This document shows positions 15,553 to 23,662 of a DNA stretch of 30,315 nt, piece by piece. Every line of letters begins with the position of its first letter. The stretch's first letter is position 1. This stretch comes from DATNIC01 sp035604635. Lineage in GTDB: Bacteria > Vulcanimicrobiota > Vulcanimicrobiia > Vulcanimicrobiales > Vulcanimicrobiaceae. The DNA is taken from contig DATNIC010000131.1 in assembly GCA_035604635.1 (NCBI GenBank), positions 1 to 30,315 on the forward strand. The letters run 5' to 3'. The position numbers and the translations under genes are program-made. Under the pieces are notes generated by a model. It was not told the DNA's origin. It was given only the letters and a program-made list of their open reading frames with translations, and did not search any database.

Positions 15553-15580
15553 TAAGGACACGGTAAGCGGCGGCCGATAC
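15553..15580 (+). promoter_or_regulatory. Sigma-28 (FliA/SigD)-type promoter of the fliF operon
   Basis: TAAG (15553-15556), 16 bases, then GCCGATAC (15573-15580). The consensus is TAAA, N14-16, GCCGATAA/T, so the -10 matches 7 of 8 and the -35 core 3 of 4. It lies in the 185-base spacer 15530-15714 before fliF. The predicted transcription start is about 15586-15588. A sigma-28-family gene is in the same window at 4690. Confidence 0.65.
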
Positions 15581-15587
15581 ACTCTAG

Positions 15588-15644
15588 CAAGATGGTCGGG
15601 GAGGGAACTCCGGTCAGACCCAAGGCCAAGGTAGGCCGTCTTTG
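15588..15644 (+). ncRNA. Candidate structured 5' leader RNA of the fliF operon (three-way junction)
   Basis: By hand-folding, P1 pairs CAAGAT (15588-15593) with GTCTTTG (15638-15644), with one bulged T and one G-T pair. P2 pairs GGTC (15594-15597) with GACC (15617-15620). An internal loop then leads to GGAG-GGAA-CTCC (15600-15611), closed by a GNRA-like tetraloop. After a CAA linker, P3 is GGCC-AAGGTA-GGCC (15624-15637). The fold begins at the predicted transcription start and leaves almost no unpaired joints, so it may be a riboswitch-like or protein-binding leader. It lacks the consensus of the classes I know, including c-di-GMP-I. Each stem is short and could arise by chance in GC-rich DNA. 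Confidence 0.35.
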
Positions 15645-15655
15645 AGGGCTTTTGA

Positions 15656-15682
15656 CGACGGGGCATCCATGATGTGCCGTCG
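15656..15682 (+). other. Second hairpin in the fliF leader
   Basis: CGACGG-gg-CATC pairs with GATG-tg-CCGTCG around a three-base loop (15668-15670). It sits between the three-way-junction candidate and the fliF ribosome site. No T-run follows, so an attenuator would have to be Rho-dependent or translational. Confidence 0.35.
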
Positions 15683-15714
15683 CTTCGAAATCGCTCGTTA
15701 GGTAATCTCAATCG

Positions 15715-17388
15715 TTGGATCGGATGAGAACGTCATGGGCTAGCGTCGCGGATAGCGTCCGCAGTTTCTGGGAAGCGCAAAGCCGAACCAACAGAGTCAT
15801 CGCGATCTCCGCGGCCTCGGTCGCCGGGGTCGCGCTTGTGCTTTTTGGCGTGCTATACGGCTTGCATCGGCCCGACTATACGGTGCTCTTTTCAAATCTT
15901 TCTCCCCAAGACGCATCGGCCGTTACGCAAAAGCTCAAGGACGAGAAGGTCCCTTACCAGTTGAGCAGCGGCGGCACGACGATCCTCGTCCCCGCCGAGA
16001 CCGTATACGAGGAGCGCGTCGCGCTCGCCGGCGAGAACGTCGTCAAGGGCGGCGGCGTCGGCTTCGAGATCTTCGATCGCACCAATCTTGGGATGACCGA
16101 TTTCCAGGAGCGCGTTGCCAAGACGCGCGCGATCGAAGGCGAGCTGCAGCGTACGATCTCGGGGCTCAACCCAGTTGAAGCGGCGCGGGTCAACATTGCG
16201 ATTCCGGACCAGCGCCTCTACACCTCATCGCAAGCGCCAGCGACCGCTTCAGTCGCCGTCAAGACGAAGCCGGGCATGTCGCTCACGTCGTCGGAGATCA
16301 CCGGGATCACGATGCTGGTCGCGCGGGCCGTGGAAGGGCTGCGTCCAGAGGACGTCACGATCGTCGATCAAGACGGCAATGTTCTGCTTCCGCAACAGAC
16401 GCTGGGCGGCCAAGATGGGCAGTCGCAAGCCTCTGCGCTGCGGATGACGGAAGATCAACTCGTCTCCAAGCAGCGCTACGAGCAAAGCCTCCAACAAAAT
16501 ATTCAGTCGATGCTCGACGCGACGCTCGGCCCGAAGAAGTCCGCGGTTCGCGTCGCGACCGACATGAGTTTCGACGTCAACGACACCAACTCGAAGACCT
16601 ACGCCCCGACAGGTACCGTTCGCTCCGAACAGACCGAGCGCGAACAGTATCAAGGGACGTCGAACGGGCAGGCTCCTGCGCAAGGCATCCCCGGGACGAC
16701 GACCAACGTCGTGCCCACCTATCAAGGGACGCAGGCGCAAGGCAACGGGCGCTACAGTAAGAACAAGGCGACGCGCAACTACGAGATCACCGAACAAGAC
16801 ACCAAGCATATTGACGCACCGGGGCGCGTGACGCGCACGAGCGTCGCGGTCCTCGTGAACGTGCCCGCTCAAGCTCCAGCGGCCGGCGCTCCGGCTGCAG
16901 CGAACCAGCCATACGCGGTCACGGCGGCTGACGTCGCCAAGATTCGCAATGTTGTTGCCGCCGCGGCCGGGATCGATCCCGCGCGCGGCGATCAGGTCTC
17001 CGTCGAAGCGATTCCGTTCAATCCGGCCGTCGCGGTTGAGAACGTCCCGGTCGGCGTGCCGACGACCGTCCTGGGGATTCCGATCAGCGCGCTCGTTGCA
17101 CTCGGGATCGTCGCCCTGCTGGGCGGCGCCGGCGCCTTCTTCTACATGCGCCGTCGCGGCGCGGGTGCCCCGATGGAAGTCCCGATGCCGGCGTTCGACA
17201 CGGCGCTCACCGAAGAGCTGCCGTTGCTCGAAGACCATCCGATGCTCGACACGGCGCCCGGCATCGCCGCACCGGTCCGTTCGGCGGCGGACATCACGCG
17301 GGAGCAAATGGTTAATTACGTCACCTCTGTGGCCCAAGAGAATCCGGACAGCATAGCGAAGTTGCTGAAGCTCTGGTTAGCGGAGTGA
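15715..17388 (+). CDS. fliF: Flagellar MS-ring protein FliF
   Basis: Forms the membrane ring that anchors the rotor and houses the export gate. The 557 residues have a first membrane segment at about 27-50 (VIAISAASVAGVALVLFGVL) followed by the RBM1/RBM2 domains, with DYTVLFSNLSPQDASAVTQK, GFEIFDRTNLGMTDFQERV and EGELQRTISGLNPVEAARVN. A long Gln/Thr/Ala-rich RBM3/beta-collar region follows. A second membrane segment at about 460-475 leads into a cytoplasmic tail that ends in the FliG-binding NPDSIAKLLKLWL. TTG 15715 has AGGT about 11 bases upstream. ATG 15724, three codons later, is the alternative start. fliE, flgB and flgC, which often precede fliF, are absent here. fliG follows after seven bases. 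Confidence 0.96.
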   Translation: MDRMRTSWASVADSVRSFWEAQSRTNRVIAISAASVAGVALVLFGVLYGLHRPDYTVLFSNLSPQDASAVTQKLKDEKVPYQLSSGGTTILVPAETVYEERVALAGENVVKGGGVGFEIFDRTNLGMTDFQERVAKTRAIEGELQRTISGLNPVEAARVNIAIPDQRLYTSSQAPATASVAVKTKPGMSLTSSEITGITMLVARAVEGLRPEDVTIVDQDGNVLLPQQTLGGQDGQSQASALRMTEDQLVSKQRYEQSLQQNIQSMLDATLGPKKSAVRVATDMSFDVNDTNSKTYAPTGTVRSEQTEREQYQGTSNGQAPAQGIPGTTTNVVPTYQGTQAQGNGRYSKNKATRNYEITEQDTKHIDAPGRVTRTSVAVLVNVPAQAPAAGAPAAANQPYAVTAADVAKIRNVVAAAAGIDPARGDQVSVEAIPFNPAVAVENVPVGVPTTVLGIPISALVALGIVALLGGAGAFFYMRRRGAGAPMEVPMPAFDTALTEELPLLEDHPMLDTAPGIAAPVRSAADITREQMVNYVTSVAQENPDSIAKLLKLWLAE

Positions 17389-17395
17389 CCTTGCC

Positions 17396-18472
17396 ATGAT
17401 GCCAGATTCGCCGATCGTCTCTGCCCGTCACGGAGCGACCGCTGCCACCGAGGGGAAAGCGGACGCCGACGTCAGCAAGATCCCCGGCCCGGAAAAGGCC
17501 GCTATCTTGATGATCACGTTGGGTCTCGACCTGGCGGCGACGATCTTCAAGTTCCTGCGTCAAGACGAAGTCGAACGCGTCGTCGTCGAGATCGCGAAGA
17601 TCTCGACGGTCCCGATCGAAAAACGCGACGCCGTCATTCAGGAAGCGTATCAGCGAGCCATCGCCCTCAAATACATCAACGAGGGCGGGATCGAATACGC
17701 CAAGGAGATTCTCGAGCTCTCGTTCGGCGCCGGCCAAGCCGACGACATGACGAATCGCCTCTTCGCCGCGCTCAAGCACGGCAATCCACTCGAGCTCGTC
17801 AAGAAGACCGAACCGGCCCAGCTGCTCCAGTTCATCCAGGACGAACATCCGCAGACGATCGCGCTGATCTTGGCTTACATGCAACCGGATCAGGCCGGTG
17901 CGGTCATCTCCGCGCTTGAGCCGGAACTGCAGGCCGAAGTGGCGATGCGGATCGCGATCCTGCAAAAGACGGCGCCGGAAGTGATCGAGCAGCTCGATGA
18001 GCTCTTAGGCCGGCGATTGCTGGTCAGCGGTCAGCAGTTTGCCAAGGCCGGCGGCGTCGAGGCATTGGCGCAGGTGATGGGCTACGTCGATCGCGAGACG
18101 GAAAAGAACATTCTCGACGGTCTAGGCAAGCGGGACCCCGAGGTCATGCAGGAAGTCAAGAACCTGCTCTTCGTCTTCGAAGATATCGTCAATCTCGACG
18201 ACCGCGCGATCCAGCGCGTCCTCAAGGAGGTCGACGGAAAAGACCTGGCGCTTGCGCTCAAGACGGCCAACGACGACCTCATGCAGCGCGTCCTCAAGAA
18301 CATGTCGCAGCGCGCAGCGGAATCGCTCAAGGAAGACGTCGAGCTCTTGGGCCCGCAACGCATGCGCGACGTCGGCAAAGCGCAACAGGCGGTCGTCGAC
18401 GTCATCCGCACGCTCGAGGAGAACGGATCGATCGTCGTCGCCCGTTCTGCTAAGGAAGATCGGCTTGTATAG
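17396..18472 (+). CDS. fliG: Flagellar motor switch protein FliG
   Basis: The rotor protein that binds FliF and the stator and transmits torque. The 358 residues (family about 330-345) start with a variable polar stretch of about 30, then the N domain with GPEKAAILMITLGLDLAATIFKFL. The middle domain has the FliM-binding DEHPQTIALILAYM at about residue 150. The C domain has LFVFEDIVNLDDRAIQRVLKEVDGKDL and the torque helix with charged residues (LKNMSQRAAESLKEDVELLGP), followed by RMRDVGKAQQAVVDVIRTLEENG. All landmarks are intact. Start is ATG 17396 (or 17399), with GGAG ten bases upstream. It is co-transcribed with fliF and fliH. Confidence 0.98.
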   Translation: MMPDSPIVSARHGATAATEGKADADVSKIPGPEKAAILMITLGLDLAATIFKFLRQDEVERVVVEIAKISTVPIEKRDAVIQEAYQRAIALKYINEGGIEYAKEILELSFGAGQADDMTNRLFAALKHGNPLELVKKTEPAQLLQFIQDEHPQTIALILAYMQPDQAGAVISALEPELQAEVAMRIAILQKTAPEVIEQLDELLGRRLLVSGQQFAKAGGVEALAQVMGYVDRETEKNILDGLGKRDPEVMQEVKNLLFVFEDIVNLDDRAIQRVLKEVDGKDLALALKTANDDLMQRVLKNMSQRAAESLKEDVELLGPQRMRDVGKAQQAVVDVIRTLEENGSIVVARSAKEDRLV

Positions 18473-18491
18473 CTGGGCGGAGCGCCTTTAG

Positions 18492-19346
18492 ATGGGCCGC
18501 GTCGTCAAAAATGCGACTCTCAGTGAAGAGCAGTATGTCTTAGGCGTGCCCGCCGCCCCCTCGACGGCGGTATCGAGTAACGGTCATGCGTCCGAGGGCG
18601 TTGTCCTAGGCGCTCCGATTGCGCAGGCTCCGAAGGCGCCGGTCGCTCCGCCGGCGCCGTCAATCGATTGGGATGCACTGCGGGCCGAGGCGGCCTCGAT
18701 TATCGACGAGGCGGCCGAAGGTGCGCAGTCGCTCGTCAGCGACGCCGGCGCCCTAGCGAAAACGATCGTCGAAGAAGGCGTCGCGCAACGTAGCGCCGTC
18801 ACTCAGGCGGCGCACAATCAGGGTTTCGAAGTGGGCCGCGAGGCCGGACGCCATTCCGCCGACCAAGAGATGAACGAAATGGTGGTCACGATGCGCGGCT
18901 TGGTCGACATGGCCCGCGCGGAGCGGCACAAGATCATCGAATCAGCCGAGCCGGAGATCGTGAAACTCGCGATGGGCATCGCCGAGCGGATCGTTCACAA
19001 AGTGGTCGACGTCGATCGAGACATCGTCGTCGAGATGACGAAAGCGGCGATCCAACGTTTGCTCGAACGTGAGGTCGTCACCGTCCGCGTTCATCCTGCC
19101 GATCTCGAACGGATGAAGGAGCACCGCGATGACGTGCTTGCGCTCGGCGACGTCAAGCACATGCGCATCATCGAAGATCAACGCGTCGACCGCGGCGGCG
19201 TGATCGTTGAGACCGAATCGGGCTCGGTCGATGCCAAGATCGCGACCCAGCTCGATGAAGCCAAGCACGTCCTGCATGTCGAGGACGACGTCGTTGTCGC
19301 CCCCATCGAAAACGGGGCGCTATTGGAGCGCGCCGCGGTCAATTGA
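18492..19346 (+). CDS. fliH: Flagellar export ATPase regulator FliH
   Basis: FliH dimers bind FliI and the C ring and regulate the export ATPase. The 284 residues have a variable Ala/Pro-rich N-terminus (to about 55) and a long helical part with the GxxxG-type repeat GFEVGREAGR near residue 110. The C-terminal domain has EIVKLAMGIAERIVHKVVDVD, IQRLLEREVVTVRVHPADLERM and IIEDQRVDRGGVIVETESGSVD with DAKIATQLDE. The last two are shared with V/F-ATPase E-subunit-like proteins. The stop overlaps the fliI TTG start by four bases. Confidence 0.93.
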   Translation: MGRVVKNATLSEEQYVLGVPAAPSTAVSSNGHASEGVVLGAPIAQAPKAPVAPPAPSIDWDALRAEAASIIDEAAEGAQSLVSDAGALAKTIVEEGVAQRSAVTQAAHNQGFEVGREAGRHSADQEMNEMVVTMRGLVDMARAERHKIIESAEPEIVKLAMGIAERIVHKVVDVDRDIVVEMTKAAIQRLLEREVVTVRVHPADLERMKEHRDDVLALGDVKHMRIIEDQRVDRGGVIVETESGSVDAKIATQLDEAKHVLHVEDDVVVAPIENGALLERAAVN

Positions 19347-20653
19347 GCCTGACGTTCTCGGCCGAGCAACACCTCGCCGAGATACGCTCGCGCGACCTCA
19401 TCCGGCTGAACGGAAAGGTGCGCGAGGTCATCGGCGTTGTGATCGAGAGCCTGGGTCCCGCGATGTCGATCGGGGAGACTTGCATGGTCTCGTATCGCCG
19501 CAACGCCGACCCCGTATTGTGCGAGGTCGTCGGCTTCCGCGATAGCAAGGTCCTCATGATGCCGCTCGGCGATCTTTCCGGGATCGGTGCGGGTTCCGAG
19601 GTCGTCGCGCTCGGACGGCCGCTCGAAATCGTCCTGAGCGATTCGCTGCTCGGACGGATCATCAACGGTATCGGACACCCGATGGACGGCGGCGGCCCGA
19701 TCGCCGGCCAGCGGGCGGAGGTCGTCAATGCACCGCCCGATCCATTGCGACGCCAGCGCGTCGACAAGCCGCTCGGGCTCGGGATTCGCGCGATCGACGG
19801 GCTCTTGACCGTCGGCAAAGGTCAGCGCGTCGGTATCTTTTCGGGCAGCGGCGTCGGAAAGTCGACGATCCTCGGAATGATCGCGCGCAATACGGCGGCC
19901 GACGTCAACGTCATCGCGCTGTGCGGCGAACGCGGGAAGGAAGTCCGCGACTTCATCGAGCGCGACTTGGGTGAGGCCGGCTTGCGGCGCAGCGTCGTCG
20001 TCGTCGCCACCAGCGATCAGCCCGCGCTCGTCCGCATCAAGGCTGCGTTCGTAGCGACCCGGATCGCCGAGTACTTCCGCGATCAAGGGCTCGACGTCAT
20101 GTTCATGATGGATAGCGTCACTCGCTTTGCGATGGCCCAACGCGAGGTCGGGCTTGCGATCGGGGAACCAACGACGACGCGCGGATACACGCCGTCCGTC
20201 TTCGCGCTATTGCCGAAGCTGCTCGAACGGACGGGTTGCGCGCAGTCGGGGACCATCACTGCTCTCTACAGCGTTTTGGTCGACGGTGACGACATGAACG
20301 AGCCGATCGCTGACGCCGTCCGCTCGATTCTCGACGGGCACATCGTCCTCTCGCGTGCCCTGGCGGCGGCCAACCAGTATCCGGCGATCGATGTCCTAGG
20401 AAGCATCAGCCGGGTCATGCCCGACGTCGTCGATCCCGTCCACCTGTCGTCCGCTTCGGCGGTGCGCGACATGCTCGCCACCTATCGCGAAGCCGAAGAC
20501 CTGATCAACATCGGCGCCTACGTGCACGGATCGAACCCGAAGGTCGATCTCGCGCTCGCGAAGATCGAATCGATCCGCCACTATCTGCGTCAGGGCATTC
20601 ACGAACAGTCGAACTTCGACGATGCGCTGCAGAGCCTCTTCGCACTCGCCTGA
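19343..20653 (+). CDS. fliI: Flagellum-specific export ATPase FliI
   Basis: Hexameric ATPase that energises loading of flagellar export substrates. At 436 residues it has the family's usual length. After an N-terminal beta barrel, Walker A is GSGVGKST at about residues 168-175. CGERGKEVRDFIE carries the catalytic Glu. The Walker B region is MFMMDSVTRFAMAQREVGLAIGEP, followed by TRGYTPSVFALLPKLLERTG and SISRVMPDVV, all as in FliI. The TTG start overlaps fliH by four bases, and the stop overlaps the fliJ ATG by one base (TGATG), so fliHIJ are tightly coupled. Confidence 0.98.
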   Translation: MSLTFSAEQHLAEIRSRDLIRLNGKVREVIGVVIESLGPAMSIGETCMVSYRRNADPVLCEVVGFRDSKVLMMPLGDLSGIGAGSEVVALGRPLEIVLSDSLLGRIINGIGHPMDGGGPIAGQRAEVVNAPPDPLRRQRVDKPLGLGIRAIDGLLTVGKGQRVGIFSGSGVGKSTILGMIARNTAADVNVIALCGERGKEVRDFIERDLGEAGLRRSVVVVATSDQPALVRIKAAFVATRIAEYFRDQGLDVMFMMDSVTRFAMAQREVGLAIGEPTTTRGYTPSVFALLPKLLERTGCAQSGTITALYSVLVDGDDMNEPIADAVRSILDGHIVLSRALAAANQYPAIDVLGSISRVMPDVVDPVHLSSASAVRDMLATYREAEDLINIGAYVHGSNPKVDLALAKIESIRHYLRQGIHEQSNFDDALQSLFALA

Positions 20654-21120
20654 TGCCGCGCTTCCGCTTTCGCCTCCAGACGGTTCTCGACCATCGCGAT
20701 CGGATCGAACGCGACAAGAAGCGGCTGCTCGCGCTGGCTCAGCGCGCCCTCAACGAGGCCGAAAAACGACTCGCGGAGATGCGCGCCGACTACGAACGAA
20801 CCGGCGAGGAGCTGCGCGTCAAGCATGCGGAGCTCGACGCGATGGAGCTCTATAACTACTACGCTCACATGGACTACGTGCTGCGCGGGATACGCGAGGT
20901 CGAAGTGCAGGTCACGGCGCTCGCCCTCGAGGTAGAGCATGCCAAGGTCGCCTTGCTGATGGCGCGCAGGGACAAGAAAATCCTCGAGACGCTCAAGGAG
21001 CGCCGGCGCGAGACCTTCGAAAACGAGCAAGCCGCGACCGAACAAAAGTTGATCGACGATCTCAACTCTCGCCGGCACGGGCGGGAGTCGAACGCCTTGG
21101 GAGGGACGTCCTCATGGTAA
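20653..21120 (+). CDS. fliJ: Flagellar export chaperone/stalk FliJ
   Basis: A short coiled-coil protein that sits in the FliI ring and links it to FlhA. The 155 residues begin with RFRFRLQTVLDHRDRIERDKKRLL, matching the FliJ start (FxFRLQxVLxxRexxEe), and are almost entirely charged helix. The length is normal. It starts at the fliI stop and ends seven bases inside the next gene. Little sequence conservation is expected in this family, so position is part of the evidence. Confidence 0.93.
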   Translation: MPRFRFRLQTVLDHRDRIERDKKRLLALAQRALNEAEKRLAEMRADYERTGEELRVKHAELDAMELYNYYAHMDYVLRGIREVEVQVTALALEVEHAKVALLMARRDKKILETLKERRRETFENEQAATEQKLIDDLNSRRHGRESNALGGTSSW

Positions 21121-21755
21121 CCCGGCAACCGAAGCGCAGGCTCAAGATCGGCGCCCTGATTCGAAAAATCGTTTTGCCGCTGGCTGCGATAGGAGCGCTC
21201 GTCGGCGCGATCATGTGGCCGCCCTCGCACAAGATCATCTTTGAGGGCCCCCTGGCGCCGATGATCGCCAAGGCCCAGCCCGTCTGGGAACAGGCGAGCC
21301 GGCCGCTGCACTTCGTCGCCCAGCAGCAGACGATCACCGACAAGAATCGCGAGATCCAGATCCTCAACGGGCAGGTCGAGCAGAACCGCAAGGACCTGGC
21401 CGCTCGCGACGACCGGATTAAGGCGCTCGAAACTCAGGTCAACGGGGCGCAGAGCAGTGCCAGCGCGGCGACCCCTGCGCCGGCGGCTCCTCCCGGGTCG
21501 TCCGGCGGCGGCCCGCAAGCGGTCGCTGCGGCCGGCCCGGCGGCCGGGCAGCCCGACCCTGACGTGAAGCGCACGGCCACTGTCTGGTCCCAGATGGACC
21601 CCGAGAGCGTTGCCGGCTTGGCGCAAAAGCTCCCGATCGACTACGTCGTCCGCGTCCTGGCCCAGATGACGCCCGACCAGGTCGGCCAAGTGATGGAGGC
21701 TCTCCCTGCGGACGTGGCGGCGAAGATCACCCAGTCTCAGAATCAAAGCCGGTGA
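21114..21755 (+). CDS. MotE/YlxF-like flagellar protein
   Basis: A 213-residue membrane-anchored protein. It has one N-terminal membrane segment (IVLPLAAIGALVGAIMW) and a coiled coil at about 75-110 (ITDKNREIQILNGQVEQNRKD). A Pro/Ala/Gly-rich linker (about 113-155) follows. The C-terminal MgtE-N-like helical domain includes VWSQMDPESVAGLAQKLPIDYVVRVLAQM and GQVMEALPADVAAKIT. This layout matches YlxF/MotE/FlbB-type proteins encoded between fliJ and fliK. They act as periplasmic stator-assembly partners or export-associated proteins in other bacteria. ATG 21114 has GGGAGG nine bases upstream and overlaps fliJ. Confidence 0.85.
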   Translation: MVTRQPKRRLKIGALIRKIVLPLAAIGALVGAIMWPPSHKIIFEGPLAPMIAKAQPVWEQASRPLHFVAQQQTITDKNREIQILNGQVEQNRKDLAARDDRIKALETQVNGAQSSASAATPAPAAPPGSSGGGPQAVAAAGPAAGQPDPDVKRTATVWSQMDPESVAGLAQKLPIDYVVRVLAQMTPDQVGQVMEALPADVAAKITQSQNQSR

Positions 21756-21774
21756 AAAAACCGTCGCGGAGGAC

Positions 21775-21802
21775 TGAAGCTTTGGCCTGCTCCGGCCGAA
21801 GA
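21775..21802 (+). promoter_or_regulatory. Weak sigma-28-like element and hairpin upstream of fliK
   Basis: TGAA (21775-21778), 16 bases, then GCCGAAGA (21795-21802) keeps the spacing of the fliF and motA promoters but matches the consensus only partly. The same stretch forms a hairpin, CTTTGGCC (21780-21787) with GGCCGAAG (21794-21801). A CCCC-GCCC-GGGG stem follows at 21813-21824. The 129-base spacer 21756-21884 could therefore hold a promoter, a weak terminator, or both. Confidence 0.3.
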
Positions 21803-21884
21803 CTGTACTAGACCCCGCCCGGGGCCTGCTCCTATTTTGCGATCACTCGGGCTCGGTTCACTACCCACGGAAGGGAGGTGAAAC

Positions 21885-23654
21885 GTGATACTTCTTCCAG
21901 CAATAATCTCTTCACTCGCAAACGTACTGTCCGGCGCAGCATCTGCAAGCGCATCGGGCGGGAGTCAGCCGTCGGCTGTCAGCGATTCACAATTTAAATC
22001 ACTCGTCGCTGCGCTGACCGTGAACGGTACGCCCGTCGGCTCGTCCGCTTCGACGCCGACCAATGCCGCGACCGCGGCGAACGCGATCGTTGCCCAAATG
22101 ATTGGGAAAAACGTTCATATGAGCGATGCAGCGCGGCAGCTGTCGGATCGCATCTCCGCGTTGCTTGCGAACGGCACTTCGATGACGCAGATCGTCTCGA
22201 CGCTGGCATCGAATCTTGCTCAGCAAGTCGGCGCGGCGCTCGGCAAGACTGATGACGCCTCCGTTGCGAATCTCAAGACTGCGTTTGCATCCGCGCTATC
22301 GCCACCCGGTAACGGGCCGCCTGATGCGGCGGCGCTGCTGGATCGATTGCGACACTTAGGCGCGATCGTGAACAAAGCGCTCGGAACCTCGATGGGGCAG
22401 CAGAACCGACTCTCTGGGAACACCTTGGACGCCAATGCGGCGGGAGGCAACCCAGCCCCGAACCAGACTCAAACGACGGCGAGCCTCAACGGCGCGCCGG
22501 CGCAGGGGAACATAGGTTCACAGGGCAGCGGGCTCTCGCGGGAGTCGATCCTTGAGAGTGCCTTCACGGCGTTATCGGGTTCGATCGATTCTCCGCAGAC
22601 CGCAGCGCAAACGATCGCAGGTGCGCAGGCGTTTTCGGCCGCGCAAACGTCGTTGCCAAGCCAGACGACGGCGCAAACCCCGCTCTCGAATCAATCGCTC
22701 GTCGCGTCGTCATCGCTCGATGCCGCCGGGACCGGCGGAGGGACGCTCCTTGGGCGGACGCTGACGCGGGCCGCCAATGCCGCTGCTGATCTTGGTGCTA
22801 ATCCTCTCTCGGCGTTCAACACGCCGGTACCGACGTCGCTGGCATCGTCGGGGACGTCGCAACAGACGTCGCCGGACGCGAAGGATGGATCGACGTCGAC
22901 CTCCGGAGGGGCAGCGACCGCAACGCTCGCTGCATCCGGCAGCGCCGCCGCTGCGCCCAACGCAACGGTCGCTGCATTCCTGCAGGCGTTCCAGCGCGCG
23001 CTCGCAATGAACGCGAACGCGATCCAGACGGGCGCCTCGCTCCCAGACCAGACCCAAACGGACGATGCGGCCCCGGCCGCATCGAACGGCACCGGGAACG
23101 TTCAACCGCTCCTCGCATCCCTCGGCGTGATCCAGGACGCGCAAACTCCGCCGTCGTCAACCTTGAACACACCCGTTGCGCAGCAAACGGCGCCGACGAC
23201 GGCTGATCCCAATCTGGTCGTCGCGCAACTTCTGCGCGGCATTATGATGCGCGACCTCGGGACGACTTCGGAAGTCCGCTTGCGGCTCGTCCCCGAGAGT
23301 TTGGGCGACCTCAACGTCAAGCTGACCGTCGACAACACCGGGTCCGTCAACGCTTCGGTGGTGGCGCAGACGCCGGAAGCTCGCGACACGTTGCTTGCAA
23401 ACCAGAACCAGCTCACGCGCTCGCTCTCGGACGCCGGCCTGAAGCTGACCAGCTTCAACGTCGATCTTTCCAACAGCGGAACGAACATGTTCGGTCAACA
23501 GCAGCCGCAACCGCAACAGCGGTATGGCTTCGGGCTGCGCGCGCCCCTTGTATCATCAGATGATGCCGGGAGCGATCCGCTCTCCGCTATCCCGTCCTTC
23601 GCACCACCGAGCGCGGTGGCCGCGGGAGCGGGCGTCCTCAACTACCTCGCATAG
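21885..23654 (+). CDS. fliK: Flagellar hook-length control protein FliK
   Basis: A secreted ruler that measures hook length and triggers the switch to filament export. The 589 residues are mostly Ala/Ser/Thr/Gln-rich low-complexity sequence. The C-terminal Flg_hook domain (about 440-560) reads LLRGIMMRDLGTTSEVRLRL, VPESLGDLNVKLTVDNTGSV and LLANQNQLTRSLSDAGLKLTS, closely following the family pattern LxLxPExLGxvxvxl. A Gln-rich tail follows. GTG 21885 has an excellent Shine-Dalgarno sequence (GGGAGGTG). flgD follows after eight bases. This is the canonical FliK position between the MotE-like gene and flgD. The protein at 5894 is a second, diverged FliK-like protein. Confidence 0.93.
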   Translation: MILLPAIISSLANVLSGAASASASGGSQPSAVSDSQFKSLVAALTVNGTPVGSSASTPTNAATAANAIVAQMIGKNVHMSDAARQLSDRISALLANGTSMTQIVSTLASNLAQQVGAALGKTDDASVANLKTAFASALSPPGNGPPDAAALLDRLRHLGAIVNKALGTSMGQQNRLSGNTLDANAAGGNPAPNQTQTTASLNGAPAQGNIGSQGSGLSRESILESAFTALSGSIDSPQTAAQTIAGAQAFSAAQTSLPSQTTAQTPLSNQSLVASSSLDAAGTGGGTLLGRTLTRAANAAADLGANPLSAFNTPVPTSLASSGTSQQTSPDAKDGSTSTSGGAATATLAASGSAAAAPNATVAAFLQAFQRALAMNANAIQTGASLPDQTQTDDAAPAASNGTGNVQPLLASLGVIQDAQTPPSSTLNTPVAQQTAPTTADPNLVVAQLLRGIMMRDLGTTSEVRLRLVPESLGDLNVKLTVDNTGSVNASVVAQTPEARDTLLANQNQLTRSLSDAGLKLTSFNVDLSNSGTNMFGQQQPQPQQRYGFGLRAPLVSSDDAGSDPLSAIPSFAPPSAVAAGAGVLNYLA

Positions 23655-23662
23655 GTGTAATT

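Noticed and set aside
15612..15637. GGTCAG...CCAAGG words resembling the SRP (4.5S) RNA domain.
   Set aside because: The GGAAG tetraloop and AGCAG internal loop between them are missing and the spacing is too short, so it is not an SRP RNA.
15588..15644. Known c-di-GMP-I (GEMM) riboswitch.
   Set aside because: The architecture is similar, but the conserved GCAAA-containing joints and the ligand-binding bases are not found. I therefore list it only as an unclassified structure.
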